Assembly: GCF_039522665.1 (NCBI RefSeq)
Contig: NZ_BAAADV010000001.1
Coordinates: forward strand, 1,073,226 to 1,137,225
DNA: 64,000 nt
DNA from: Natronoarchaeum mannanilyticum
GTDB taxonomy: Archaea > Halobacteriota > Halobacteria > Halobacteriales > Natronoarchaeaceae
Direction of reading: 5' to 3'
Below, in pieces: positions 7,844 through 16,670 of the stretch (position 1 is its first letter; each line of letters starts with the position of its first letter). The notes under the pieces are model-generated. The model saw nothing but the letters and a program-made list of their open reading frames with translations. It searched no databases and was not told where the DNA came from. Position numbers and translations under genes: made by a program.

Positions 7844-8395
7844 TCACGACTCGTCGAAATCGAGTGCGCGTTCGAGCCGCTCGAGCGGCGGGTTCTCGCC
7901 GGCGGGGATCACCACGTCGTCCGTTCCTGCGATTTCGATCCTGAGCGCGGGGCGTCGCCCGACGATGTATCGGACTAAGAACGCCAGCGCGACGACCGCC
8001 GGCAGCGCCCACGCCAGCGTCAACAGGAGGTCGACCAGCGCGAGCGCACTCGTCACGGCCTCCAGCGCCCCTGCAGCCCCGGGAGGCGCGCCGGACGACG
8101 GCATCGAGAGCAGTCCGCCCAGATCGACGGCGGCGTCGAGCGCGAACAGCAGCGCCGCGACGAGCGCCGCCTTTCCGGCCGTCAGGACGTGGCCCCGATC
8201 GCCGTCGGCGTCGATCGACGCGCCCAGCACGTTCGGCCGGTCGATCGCCCGGTAGCGCTCGCCGTCGCCCGAGGGAGTCAGCGCGAGGACGCGGTGGGTG
8301 GTCACCACGACTTCGGCGTCGCCGATTTCGACCCGCTCCTCGATCGACTCGCCGGCGTAGAGGAGTTCGTCGACGCGCCCGCGCCACTCGTCCAT
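7844..8395 (-). CDS. Hypothetical membrane protein with PH-like N-terminus
   Basis: A 183-residue protein. Residues 1-60 (DELLYAGESIEERVEIGDAE and VVVTTHRVLALTP) resemble bacterial PH-like domains that precede or follow membrane helices. Three hydrophobic stretches follow (about 72-92, 108-130 and 134-150). The C-terminal part (PALRIEIAGTDDVVIPAGEN) looks soluble. I take the ATG at 8395; a longer start 9 codons upstream is possible. It is convergent with the redoxin gene and 87 nt downstream of the SPFH gene, so it may be co-transcribed with that gene. Role unknown, presumably at the membrane. Confidence 0.65.
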   Translation of the reverse strand: MDEWRGRVDELLYAGESIEERVEIGDAEVVVTTHRVLALTPSGDGERYRAIDRPNVLGASIDADGDRGHVLTAGKAALVAALLFALDAAVDLGGLLSMPSSGAPPGAAGALEAVTSALALVDLLLTLAWALPAVVALAFLVRYIVGRRPALRIEIAGTDDVVIPAGENPPLERLERALDFDES

Positions 8396-8482
8396 GGCGG
8401 GGGCGACTCGTCGCGACAGCAAAAAGGTACTCGCCCGTCGAGCGGCGTCGGAAAGCCAGCGGATCGACGCCGCTGCGTGGCG

Positions 8483-9715
8483 TCAGCGCTCCCGCTCCTC
8501 GGCGAGTTCCGTCGTCTCGGATCCGGAATCGGCGTCAGAGCCGTCCGACGCTTCCTCCCGCGTGCGTCCGGCACCAGCGATTTCGGCGCCCGCTTCGCCG
8601 CCCAGCGGCGCCTCGCCCTCGCCGATCCCGCCGACATCCTCGACCTCTCCGAGGATCGCCTGGATGTCGTCGAGCCCCAGCAGCTCCTGCGTCTCGGCGT
8701 CAATCTGGAGGCTGTCGAGCGACGCGCCGTCGCCGGTGACGTCGCCGCCCGAGAGATGCTTGCCGTAGCGGCCCAGCATCGAGGTCAGCTCCTGGGGCAG
8801 CACGAACGTCGTCGACTCGCCCTGCCCGATGCCGGCCAGCGTCTCCATCCCCTTGTCGAGGACGGCCCGCTCGCCCATCGACTCGGCGGACTTGGCGCGC
8901 AGCACGGTCGAGACGGCGTCGCCCTGCGCTTCGAGGATCTGGCTCTGCTTTTCGCCCTGCGCGCGGATGATGTTCGACTGCTTGTCGCCCTCCGCGGTCT
9001 CGACGGCGGAGCGCCGTTCACCCTGCGCTTCGAGGATCATCGCGCGGCGCCGGCGCTCGGCGGCGGTCTGCTGTTCCATCGCGCTCTGGACGCCCTGGCT
9101 GGGCGTGACCGCGCGCACCTCGACGGCCTCGACGCGGATCCCCCACTCGTCGGTCGCCTCGTCGATCGCCGTGTTGATCCGGCGGTTGATCTTCGAGCGC
9201 TCCTTGAGCGTCTCGTCGAGCTCCATGTCGCCCAGCACCGCCCGGAGCGTCGTCTGGGCGAGGTTCGAGGTCGCGCGCTCGTAGTCGTCGACCTCCAGGT
9301 ACGCCTTCCGGGCGTCCATCACGCGGATGTAGACGACGGCGTCGGCTCGCACCGGCGAGTTGTCCCGCGTGATCGCCTCCTGCATCGGGACGTCGATCGT
9401 CTGGGTCCGCATGTCGTAAGCGTGGGTCTTCGAGACGAACGGCGGGACGAAGTTGATGCCGGGTTCGAGCAGCTTCCGGTACTCGCCGAACACGGTCAGC
9501 GCGCGCTTCTCGTAGGCGCCGACGATCTCGACGGCGCTGGCGACCGTGACGACCGCGAGCAGCAGCAACAGGGCGCCGACGACCGCCAGCGGCGACGTCG
9601 ACAGGAAGTTCAGCGCGACCCACGCGCCGATCGCTAACGCGGCGAAGCCGACCAGCACCGCGCGCGGCCTGATCCCCCGTTTGCCCTCGACGCCGTCGCC
9701 CCCCGGACGTGACAT
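8483..9715 (-). CDS. SPFH/Band 7 (stomatin-like) membrane protein
   Basis: A 410-residue protein with an N-terminal hydrophobic hairpin (about residues 17-60), a Band 7 domain (about 65-235, including VGAYEKRALTVFGEYRKLL and TQTIDVPMQEAITRDNSPV) and a long Ala/Glu/Arg coiled-coil region with AQGE repeats (about 240-285) typical of stomatins. These proteins form oligomeric rings at membranes and influence proteolysis or ion channels. The C-terminal 70 residues are low-complexity and acidic. No NfeD-type partner protease lies adjacent. Confidence 0.88.
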   Translation of the reverse strand: MSRPGGDGVEGKRGIRPRAVLVGFAALAIGAWVALNFLSTSPLAVVGALLLLLAVVTVASAVEIVGAYEKRALTVFGEYRKLLEPGINFVPPFVSKTHAYDMRTQTIDVPMQEAITRDNSPVRADAVVYIRVMDARKAYLEVDDYERATSNLAQTTLRAVLGDMELDETLKERSKINRRINTAIDEATDEWGIRVEAVEVRAVTPSQGVQSAMEQQTAAERRRRAMILEAQGERRSAVETAEGDKQSNIIRAQGEKQSQILEAQGDAVSTVLRAKSAESMGERAVLDKGMETLAGIGQGESTTFVLPQELTSMLGRYGKHLSGGDVTGDGASLDSLQIDAETQELLGLDDIQAILGEVEDVGGIGEGEAPLGGEAGAEIAGAGRTREEASDGSDADSGSETTELAEERER

Positions 9716-9752
9716 ACCTGACGTTAGGAGCGTACGTGGTTAACGGTTGGCA

Positions 9753-10160
9753 CTACCGGGGCCAGTCCTGCGTCGTCAGCGCCCGCCCCAGTTCGACGGC
9801 CACGACGATCGCGATGCCGAAGACGCCGCCGTAGGCGAAACTACTCAGCGGAACCGTCAGGGAATCCAGCAGCGACATCGCGGTCCAGACCGTCACCGCA
9901 AAAAGGACGATGACGACCGTTCGGCCCGCGTATCCGATTCCGCGGAACCACGCGCCGACTCGGTCGCCCAGCCGCGTGACGGCGAGCGGTCCCGCCGCGA
10001 TCGCGAACGTCACGACGCCCGCGCCCAGCCAGCCCCAGGCGACCGTCTCCGCCGTCGAAATCCCCCAGACCGCCCACGCGATCAGCAGGAGCGTGAGCGC
10101 GACGTCGCGCCGGGAGGGCGCGCCCTCCGGAGACCAGGAAGCGGCGAGAGGCGAGGTCAC
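9753..10160 (-). CDS. Hypothetical four-helix membrane protein
   Basis: A 135-residue protein with about four hydrophobic segments (roughly residues 20-37, 40-60, 76-97 and 102-125) and little else. The GTG at 10160 is preferred as the start; the frame is open far upstream, but that part overlaps the nhaC gene and has no membrane character. It lies between the SPFH gene (38 nt downstream) and nhaC (62 nt upstream) on the same strand, so an operon is plausible. I do not recognise the family. Confidence 0.6.
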   Translation of the reverse strand: MTSPLAASWSPEGAPSRRDVALTLLLIAWAVWGISTAETVAWGWLGAGVVTFAIAAGPLAVTRLGDRVGAWFRGIGYAGRTVVIVLFAVTVWTAMSLLDSLTVPLSSFAYGGVFGIAIVVAVELGRALTTQDWPR

Positions 10161-10222
10161 AGCGGGAAGTAGGACGCGGAACGGCAAAAAATCGGGCCCG
10201 GACAGACCGGTGGCGTTCCGAC

Positions 10223-11872
10223 TCAGTCGTCGCCGGGTGCCGAACCGCGCGACTCCCCCGAGAACGGCTTCGCCGGGACGTTCTTGCGGGCGGCGTCGAA
10301 CTCCGAGAGCGCGTAGACGATGCCCGCCAGCGCGACGACGCCCAGGGGCAACAGGATCGCCATCGCGTACGTCGACCCGACGAGGCTCCACGCGAGGTAG
10401 ACGACCGTCGCGACGAGGATCACCGTCAGCGCGTAGTAGATCTGGGTGCGCACGTGGTCGATGTGGTCCGATCCGGCGAACGTCGAGGAGAGGATCGTCG
10501 TGTCGGAGATCGGCGAGACGTGGTCGCCGAAGATCGCCCCGCTGAACAGCGCGCCGATAGCCACCGCGACCATCTGGGGGTCGCCGCCGCCGATCTCCCA
10601 GGCCATCGGCACCGCGACGGGCGTGACGAGGCTCATCGTCCCCCAGGAGGTGCCGATCGAGAACGCGATGAAGGCCGACGCGTAGAGGATCACGATCGGC
10701 AGCAACGTCGGCGTCACGACGCCCTCCGCGAGGTTCGTGACGTACCGGCCGGTGCCCAGCGCGCCGGCGACCGAGCCGATCGACCACGCGAGTACGAGGA
10801 TGCTGACCGCGTGGAGCATGATGCCGAACCCGTCGAGCACCGTCTCCATCGCCTCGTCGATGTCCATCGCGCCCTCGCCGACGCCCATCGCGATCGCAGT
10901 CGCGACCATCGCGAACGACCCCCAGACGAGCGCGCCCGTGAAGTTGGCGTTCTCGGCGACGCCGACCGCCGACCGACCGGGGGCGTAGCCCGTCACAGCG
11001 GCGCTCCCGACCACGACCGCGACGAGGACGACCACCGGAACGACGAACGTCCGGAGCCGCGGGTCGTCAGTCACCGGCTCGCCCAGATCCGCCTTCATGC
11101 TCTGGAGCGGGTTGGCGTCGTCACGCGTGACTTTGCCCGTTTCGCGCGCCCGGGTTTCGGCGTCCAGCATCTCGCCGAAGTCGCGCTGGGTCACGACGAC
11201 GATCCCGACCATCAACACCGCGAGCAGGCAGTAGACGTTGAACGGGATCGACCAGAGCCAGGTGACCGTCGCGGAGGGCGTCTGGCCGGCGATCCCCATC
11301 TCGGCGTACTGGCCCTCGATCAGCCCGATCTGGAACGCCGTCCAGCTGGAGATGCCGAACGTCGCGACCGGCGCCGCCGTCGAGTCGATGACGTACGCCA
11401 GCTTCTCGCGGGACATGTTCATCGTGTCCGCGATGTCTTTCATCGCGCTGCCGACGATGGCGGTGTTGGCGTAGTCGTCGAAGAACCAGACGATCCCGAG
11501 CAACCACGCCATCACGCCGACCTTGCGGTGGGAGTCGACGACGCCGGCGGCGGCCTGCCCGACCGCCAGCGAGCCGCCGAGGCGCCACAGCAGGGCGATG
11601 CCGGCGCCCAGCAGGAACGTGAACACGATGATCTCCGCGTTGGTCGTGCTGTCGCCGATCGCCGGGACGATCCAGTCGAACGCCTCGACGACGCCGACGA
11701 ACGGCAGCGTCAGGACGTCGACCGGACCGTCGATCCCGGCGCCCGCGACGTTGATCACGCCGCCGATCCAGACGCCGACGAACAGCGACAGCAGCGCCCG
11801 CCGGGTGACGATCGCCAGCGCGATCGCCAGCAGCGGCGGGACGAGCGATACCGCGCCGAACTCGGTGGCCAT
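10223..11872 (-). CDS. nhaC: Na+/H+ antiporter, NhaC family
   Basis: A 549-residue integral membrane protein with about 11-12 hydrophobic segments. It shows NhaC family features: an N-terminal PPLLAIALAIVTRRALLSLF stretch, FFDDYANTAIVG, and ISDTTILSSTFAGSDHIDHV, the last two with charged residues inside the membrane that are likely to take part in ion coupling. It expels Na+ in exchange for H+, which matters in a halophile for keeping cytoplasmic Na+ low. Some NhaC-like proteins instead exchange malate and lactate, so the substrate is likely but not certain. The cytoplasmic tail is short. Confidence 0.88.
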   Translation of the reverse strand: MATEFGAVSLVPPLLAIALAIVTRRALLSLFVGVWIGGVINVAGAGIDGPVDVLTLPFVGVVEAFDWIVPAIGDSTTNAEIIVFTFLLGAGIALLWRLGGSLAVGQAAAGVVDSHRKVGVMAWLLGIVWFFDDYANTAIVGSAMKDIADTMNMSREKLAYVIDSTAAPVATFGISSWTAFQIGLIEGQYAEMGIAGQTPSATVTWLWSIPFNVYCLLAVLMVGIVVVTQRDFGEMLDAETRARETGKVTRDDANPLQSMKADLGEPVTDDPRLRTFVVPVVVLVAVVVGSAAVTGYAPGRSAVGVAENANFTGALVWGSFAMVATAIAMGVGEGAMDIDEAMETVLDGFGIMLHAVSILVLAWSIGSVAGALGTGRYVTNLAEGVVTPTLLPIVILYASAFIAFSIGTSWGTMSLVTPVAVPMAWEIGGGDPQMVAVAIGALFSGAIFGDHVSPISDTTILSSTFAGSDHIDHVRTQIYYALTVILVATVVYLAWSLVGSTYAMAILLPLGVVALAGIVYALSEFDAARKNVPAKPFSGESRGSAPGDD

Positions 11873-12002
11873 AGGCTACACTACCCTCTCCGGAGAGTAA
11901 AGTTCTCACCGAACCGAGCGCGAGAACGTAAATTCAACGCGAGAATTCAAACAATTCGGAATAAATCGGTGCGTCCGGCGTTCCCGGAGTCCGCCGATCC
12001 CC

Positions 12003-13745
12003 TCACAGTCGCTCGTCGAGCGTCGCCGCGGTCTTCCGACCGACGCCGTCGACCGACGCCAGTTCGTCGGGCGACGCCGAGCGGACGCCGTCGACGCTAC
12101 CGAACCGGCGCAGGAGGCGCTTCCTGGTCTCGGGACCGATCCCCGGCACGTCGTCGAGCGCCGTCGAGACGTCGTCCCGCACGGTCTGGTGGTACTGCAC
12201 CGCGAACCGATGCGCCTCGTCGCGGACGCGCTGGAGCAGGTGGAGCTGGGGCGCGTCGTCGGGCCAGTCGTAGGTCCGATCGGGCGTGATCACGAGCTCC
12301 TCGTCTTTCGCGAGCGCGACGGCGGGGACGTCCCAGCCGACTTCGTCGAGGGCGTCCCGGGCCGCCGAGAGCTGGCCCTCGCCGCCGTCGATCAGCAGGA
12401 GATCCGGATCGGGTCGGTCGCCCCGGCCTTCGACCGCCCGACGAGCGCGCCACTCGATCAGGGTTCGCATGTTGCCGTAGTCGTCGTTTCGCTCGTCGAG
12501 CTTCTTCCGGCGGTAGTCGGCGCTCTCGCGCGTCCCGTCGACGAAGGTGACGTCGCTGCCGACGACCGCCTTGCCCTGGGCGTGGCTCACGTCGAACCCC
12601 TCGATCCGGTCGGCGGCGTCGAGGTCCAGCGCGCTTTCCAGCGCGCCGACCTCGTCGCGGCGCCCGCCCGAGCGTCGGGCGTTCTTCAGCGCGAGTTCGA
12701 CCAGCTTGGCCTCGCGCCCGGCGCCCGGCACGCGGACCGCGACGCCCTCGGCGTCGAGCCACGCTTCCAGCTCCTCGTCGTCGGGATGCTCGGGCAGGAG
12801 CAGGGCGTCTGGCAGCGTGCGCTCGGCGTAGTACTGCGGGACGAACGCGGCGAGCACGCGGGGGATCTGGTCGGGACCGCTCTCGGGTGCCGCGACGGTG
12901 TGCCGTTCCCGATCGACGAGTTGGCCGCCCTCGCTGTGGAGTCGCGCGACGGTGGCCTCCTCGCCCTCGACGGCGACGCCGAGCACGTCGACCGCGCGCT
13001 CGCCCCGATCATCCTCGCTGCTGACCGCGGCGCCGCCCTCGCCGTGGAAGCGCTCGACGGTTTCGAGGCGATCGCGGAGGTTCGCGGCGCGTTCGAACTC
13101 CCGGTCCTGCGACGCTTGCTCCATCGCGCTGCGGAGCGGCGTCGCGAGCACGCCCGTCTCGCCCTCGAAGAATCGGCGGACCGACTCGACGTCTTCGGCG
13201 TACGCCTCCTCGGAGATCTCGCCGGTACAGGGCGCGGTACAGAGTCCGACCTCGTAGTCCAGGCAGGGCCGGTCGCGCCCGGAGTACTTGTGGTCCGAGC
13301 AGCCCCGCACGCCGTAGGTCTCCCGGAGCGCCTTGACGACGGTCTCGACCTCGCCGCGGTTCGTGTAGGGGCCGTACACCGTCGCCGCCTCGTCGGGATC
13401 GCGCGTGATCTCGATCCGCGGGACGGCGTGATCGGTCAGCTGGACCAGCGGGTAGGACTTGTCGTCCTTCAGCCGGACGTTGTACCGCGGCTGGTGGCGC
13501 TTGATCATGTTCGCCTCCAGCAACAGCGCCTGCGTCTCGGTGTCGGTCACCGCGACGTCGATCGTCCGCGCGCGGTCGACCATCCGCGCGATCCGGCGGC
13601 TCCGCGGGTCGGCGTACGACCGCACGCGCGACCGGAGGTCGACCGCCTTCCCGACGTACAGCACCTGGTCGCCGTCGAGGAACTGGTAGACGCCCGGCTC
13701 GGCAGGCAGATCGGCTGCGCGCTCGCGGACCGCGTCGGCGTCCAT
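12003..13745 (-). CDS. uvrC: Excinuclease ABC subunit C
   Basis: A 580-residue UvrC for nucleotide excision repair; with UvrA and UvrB (not in this window) it makes the 3' and 5' incisions around a DNA lesion. In order: a GIY-YIG nuclease domain (about residues 13-90, [20 protein letters not shown]), a Cys-containing segment ([16 protein letters not shown]), a UVR motif (about 195-230), an RNase H-like endonuclease domain (about 370-520) and a C-terminal double helix-hairpin-helix ([15 protein letters not shown] and [12 protein letters not shown]). Length and order match bacterial UvrC; haloarchaea are thought to have acquired uvrABC from bacteria. It appears monocistronic. Confidence 0.96.
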   Translation of the reverse strand: MDADAVRERAADLPAEPGVYQFLDGDQVLYVGKAVDLRSRVRSYADPRSRRIARMVDRARTIDVAVTDTETQALLLEANMIKRHQPRYNVRLKDDKSYPLVQLTDHAVPRIEITRDPDEAATVYGPYTNRGEVETVVKALRETYGVRGCSDHKYSGRDRPCLDYEVGLCTAPCTGEISEEAYAEDVESVRRFFEGETGVLATPLRSAMEQASQDREFERAANLRDRLETVERFHGEGGAAVSSEDDRGERAVDVLGVAVEGEEATVARLHSEGGQLVDRERHTVAAPESGPDQIPRVLAAFVPQYYAERTLPDALLLPEHPDDEELEAWLDAEGVAVRVPGAGREAKLVELALKNARRSGGRRDEVGALESALDLDAADRIEGFDVSHAQGKAVVGSDVTFVDGTRESADYRRKKLDERNDDYGNMRTLIEWRARRAVEGRGDRPDPDLLLIDGGEGQLSAARDALDEVGWDVPAVALAKDEELVITPDRTYDWPDDAPQLHLLQRVRDEAHRFAVQYHQTVRDDVSTALDDVPGIGPETRKRLLRRFGSVDGVRSASPDELASVDGVGRKTAATLDERL

Positions 13746-14016
13746 CGGCGCGCGCTAGGCGGGCGGGAGGTTTGAGGGCTACGCCTGCGGGCGACGCCGC
13801 CGGAGCAGCGGCTCTGCGACCGAACGGGTATAGCGAACAGGTGGCAGCTTCAGGTTGCGACGCGGCGCGCCACGCGCCCGCCTCGGCCGGCGTCGCATCG
13901 AGCGGTCAGGGCACGGGGCGTCTGGTCGCGCCATCACTCATAAACGCACGGTGGGACGGGCGAGCGAACGTCGGTCGAGACCAACCGTTTACGGCCCCTG
14001 CGGCTCAACTCCACCC

Positions 14017-14796
14017 GTGCGCGACTTCCACCTCCACTCGAACTACTCCGACGGCGCCTTTCTCCCGGCGATGGTCGACGCCGCCGCCGCGGCGGGGCTG
14101 GAGGGGATCGGCCTGGCCGACCACTGCGTCGTCACGGAGCGCGAGGCGGCGCGAGACGAGCGCGCCCGCTACGGATTCACGCTCGACCAGACGTACGAGC
14201 GGCGGCGGCGGGCGATCGATCAGGCCCGCGAGGAGGCGGACGTCGAGATCTACGACGCCGTCGAAATGAACTACGAACCGCGCGACGAGGATCGGATCGA
14301 GGAGTTTCTGACCGACGCCGAGTTTCAGTATTCGATCGGGAGCGTCCACGCCGTCGACGGCCGATCGGTTCAGTCGGCCTCTGCGTTCGCCGACCTGAGC
14401 GAGGCGAAACTGGACCGCGTCGTCGACCGGTACTACGAGAACCTCGTCGCTCTCGTCGACTCCGAGCTGTTCGACGTCGCCGCCCACCTCGATCTACCCG
14501 AGCGGACGCCGCCGCTGCGCGGGCGAGCGACCGAGGACCACTACCGTCGGGTCGCGGCGGCGCTGGCCGACTCCCGTACCGTCCCCGAGATCAACGCCGG
14601 GCGGGCGCTGCGCGAGGCGTCGATCGTCCACCCGAGCGAGCCGTTTCTTGACGCCCTGCGCGAGCGCGGCGTCGGCGTCACGGTCGGCACCGACGCCCAC
14701 CGACCGAACGAGATCGGCGACCGGGCGGCGTTTCTGGAAACCTATCTCGATGATCGGGACATCGACCCGGTGGCACCGCCGGGGCTGGAGCGGTGA
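14017..14796 (+). CDS. PHP-domain phosphoesterase (histidinol-phosphatase-like)
   Basis: A 259-residue PHP-family metalloenzyme. The metal-binding motifs are visible: HLHSNYSDG at the N-terminus, ADHCVVTE about 30 residues later, a YDAVEMNY segment, SIGSVHAVDG, DVAAHLDLP and GTDAHRPNEIG. PHP proteins hydrolyse phosphoesters; histidinol-phosphatase (HisK type) is the best-known activity for this length, and nucleotide or trinucleotide phosphatases are alternatives. The GTG at 14017 starts the protein directly before the first motif, as is usual. hisG lies elsewhere in the window (56803), so a role in histidine synthesis is possible but not shown by neighbourhood. Confidence 0.82.
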   Translation: MRDFHLHSNYSDGAFLPAMVDAAAAAGLEGIGLADHCVVTEREAARDERARYGFTLDQTYERRRRAIDQAREEADVEIYDAVEMNYEPRDEDRIEEFLTDAEFQYSIGSVHAVDGRSVQSASAFADLSEAKLDRVVDRYYENLVALVDSELFDVAAHLDLPERTPPLRGRATEDHYRRVAAALADSRTVPEINAGRALREASIVHPSEPFLDALRERGVGVTVGTDAHRPNEIGDRAAFLETYLDDRDIDPVAPPGLER

Positions 14797-14823
14797 GACC
14801 GGACGAACGTCGCCCCGGTGCGG

Positions 14824-16584
14824 TCAGTCAGCGTGCTCGGCGTCGGGAAGGTCCCCGTCTCGCGACGCGGCGTCGACGCTCGCGCGGTCGGCGCCCTCGT
14901 CGGCTCGCGGGAGCTGTAGCGTGATCGTCGACTCCGATTCGTCGGTCTCGAAGGTGACGTCGCCGCCGAGCGTGGAGACGCCCCACTTGACGAACCACAG
15001 TCCCATCCCGCTGCCGTGGTTGAGCGCGGTCTCCTGGCCGTCCTCCACGACGGCGATCTCGTGGTCGGGGATCGCCGCGCCCAGCATCCGGACCTCGACG
15101 TGCGAGAACTCCGAAGACGGGTGGCCGCTCGTCCGAATCTCGAACGTCGGCGCCTCGTCGGCGTACTCGAGGCAGCTTTCGAGGAGGTTCCGGAGGACGA
15201 TCCTGAGGAGCCGCTCGTCGCTTTCCAGCGCGAGCGACCGCGGGACGTCGACGTCGATCGAGTGCCGATCGAGCGACGGTTCGGTCGCGAGCTCCTCGAT
15301 CAGGTCGCTGAGCACGACGGTTTCGCGATCCGACTGGCGCTCGTTGGCCACCGCCTGCTCGAACCGGCGTGCCTTCGTCCCCAGCTCCATCAGCTCGGTC
15401 GTCGTCTCCTCGGCGGTCTCCAGCGTCGACTCGATCCCCTCGTCGTCGATCCGCTCGGCCGCCAGCTCCAGGTAGCCGTGGACGACGTTCAGGTCGTTGC
15501 GCAGGTTGTGCCGGAGCGTCCGGTTGAGCACCTGCAGGCGCTGTTCGCGCTGGCGCTCGACGGTGATGTCCTGCAGGACGAGCGTGTAGCCGACGCGCGT
15601 CCCCGCCGAGTCCCGGAGCGGCGAGGTCGACACCGCGTACTCGCGGCGGCGGCCGTCGCTACGGATCGTGACGGCCTGGTCCGTGCCGTCGAGATCGATC
15701 GAGCGGCCGATCAGGTCGGCGACGGGCGCGCCGACAGCGTCGGCGTCGTCCGAGTCGAACAGCGATTCGGCGGCGGCGTTGAGCCGGACGACCAGCCCGC
15801 CCTCGTCGAGCACGACGATCGGGTTGTCGATGTCGTCGATCGCGGTGCGCTCGGCGGCCCGCCGCGTCGCGGGCCGGGAGTCGAACATGTTGTTGCCGAC
15901 GAAGGCGTACGCGTCCAGCGCGACGTGGGGCAGGAACGCCACCGCCATCGCGTTGAACTGCGGGACGGGGCCGAGCCCGAACAGCCAGACGAATCCGGCG
16001 ATCCCCGGCGGGACGGCGCTCAGCGCGACCGCGGCCGCCTCGCGGCGGTACAGCGGGCCGTAGCTGAACACCGTCTCGAACAGGAGCAGCGTCGCCACCC
16101 CCGCCGACAGCGTCCCCATAGTGAAGGTGACGTACGCCAGCGGTTCGAGGGCGTACTCGGCGCCCGCGTGGCCGAACACCCGGACGACGTCGAAGTCGCT
16201 CCAGAGCAGTCCGAGCGCGGGATTGGCGGCGGCCAGCACCGTGATCAGTACCGGCACGCCCAGCAGGAGTCGGAACGGCGTCGAGCGGATCGTGCTCCCC
16301 CGACCGGTGTACGCCAGCGCGAACGCGAGAAACGGCACGCCCATCCAGGCGAGCGCGATCCAGGTGACGGTTCCGATCGCCTCGCGAACGAGCGGGTCGA
16401 ACACCAGCAGTCCGACGCCGTAGGACGTCGAGAAGACGGTCACGGCGCTCATCGCGAGGATGAACCATCGCACGCCGGGCTGGCCGCGGTACCGGTAGAG
16501 GTAGCTGATCAGCGCCAGCGCGCCGCCGCCCGAGGCGAACGCTGCGAGCGTCAGCCACGGGAGCGACGACGAAACGACGTTCAT
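14824..16584 (-). CDS. Membrane-bound sensor histidine kinase with degenerate catalytic boxes
   Basis: A 586-residue protein. The N-terminal seven-helix sensor domain (residues about 8-230) is followed by a PAS domain (about 245-345), a dimerisation helix with phosphoacceptor His359 (RTLRHNLRND) and an ATPase domain (about 440-560). In the ATPase domain the N-box reads RNLLESCLEYA, with Ser470 where Asn is normal, and the G1 box reads LGAAIPDHE where families have DDGPGIP-like residues; the G2 box GSGMGLWFVKWGV is intact. ATP binding may therefore be impaired. No response regulator is adjacent. The ATG at 16584 is just downstream of an AT-rich promoter-like stretch. Confidence 0.85.
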   Translation of the reverse strand: MNVVSSSLPWLTLAAFASGGGALALISYLYRYRGQPGVRWFILAMSAVTVFSTSYGVGLLVFDPLVREAIGTVTWIALAWMGVPFLAFALAYTGRGSTIRSTPFRLLLGVPVLITVLAAANPALGLLWSDFDVVRVFGHAGAEYALEPLAYVTFTMGTLSAGVATLLLFETVFSYGPLYRREAAAVALSAVPPGIAGFVWLFGLGPVPQFNAMAVAFLPHVALDAYAFVGNNMFDSRPATRRAAERTAIDDIDNPIVVLDEGGLVVRLNAAAESLFDSDDADAVGAPVADLIGRSIDLDGTDQAVTIRSDGRRREYAVSTSPLRDSAGTRVGYTLVLQDITVERQREQRLQVLNRTLRHNLRNDLNVVHGYLELAAERIDDEGIESTLETAEETTTELMELGTKARRFEQAVANERQSDRETVVLSDLIEELATEPSLDRHSIDVDVPRSLALESDERLLRIVLRNLLESCLEYADEAPTFEIRTSGHPSSEFSHVEVRMLGAAIPDHEIAVVEDGQETALNHGSGMGLWFVKWGVSTLGGDVTFETDESESTITLQLPRADEGADRASVDAASRDGDLPDAEHAD

Positions 16585-16670
16585 TCGGTACTACCAGTAC
16601 CTAGCGTTTATTCATAATAAGTTCCATTGCCGTTTCGGCCCGAACTGGGGTGAACACGGCGGTCGGCGAG

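Noticed and set aside
8189-9637. A long plus-strand frame opposite the SPFH gene
   Set aside because: It mirrors the SPFH gene in another frame and has Arg/Leu/Asp-rich composition typical of shadow frames.
13746-14016. Possible RNA gene between uvrC and the PHP gene
   Set aside because: The stretch is GC-rich with some complementary bits, but I could not fold a convincing conserved RNA by eye and saw no promoter for one.
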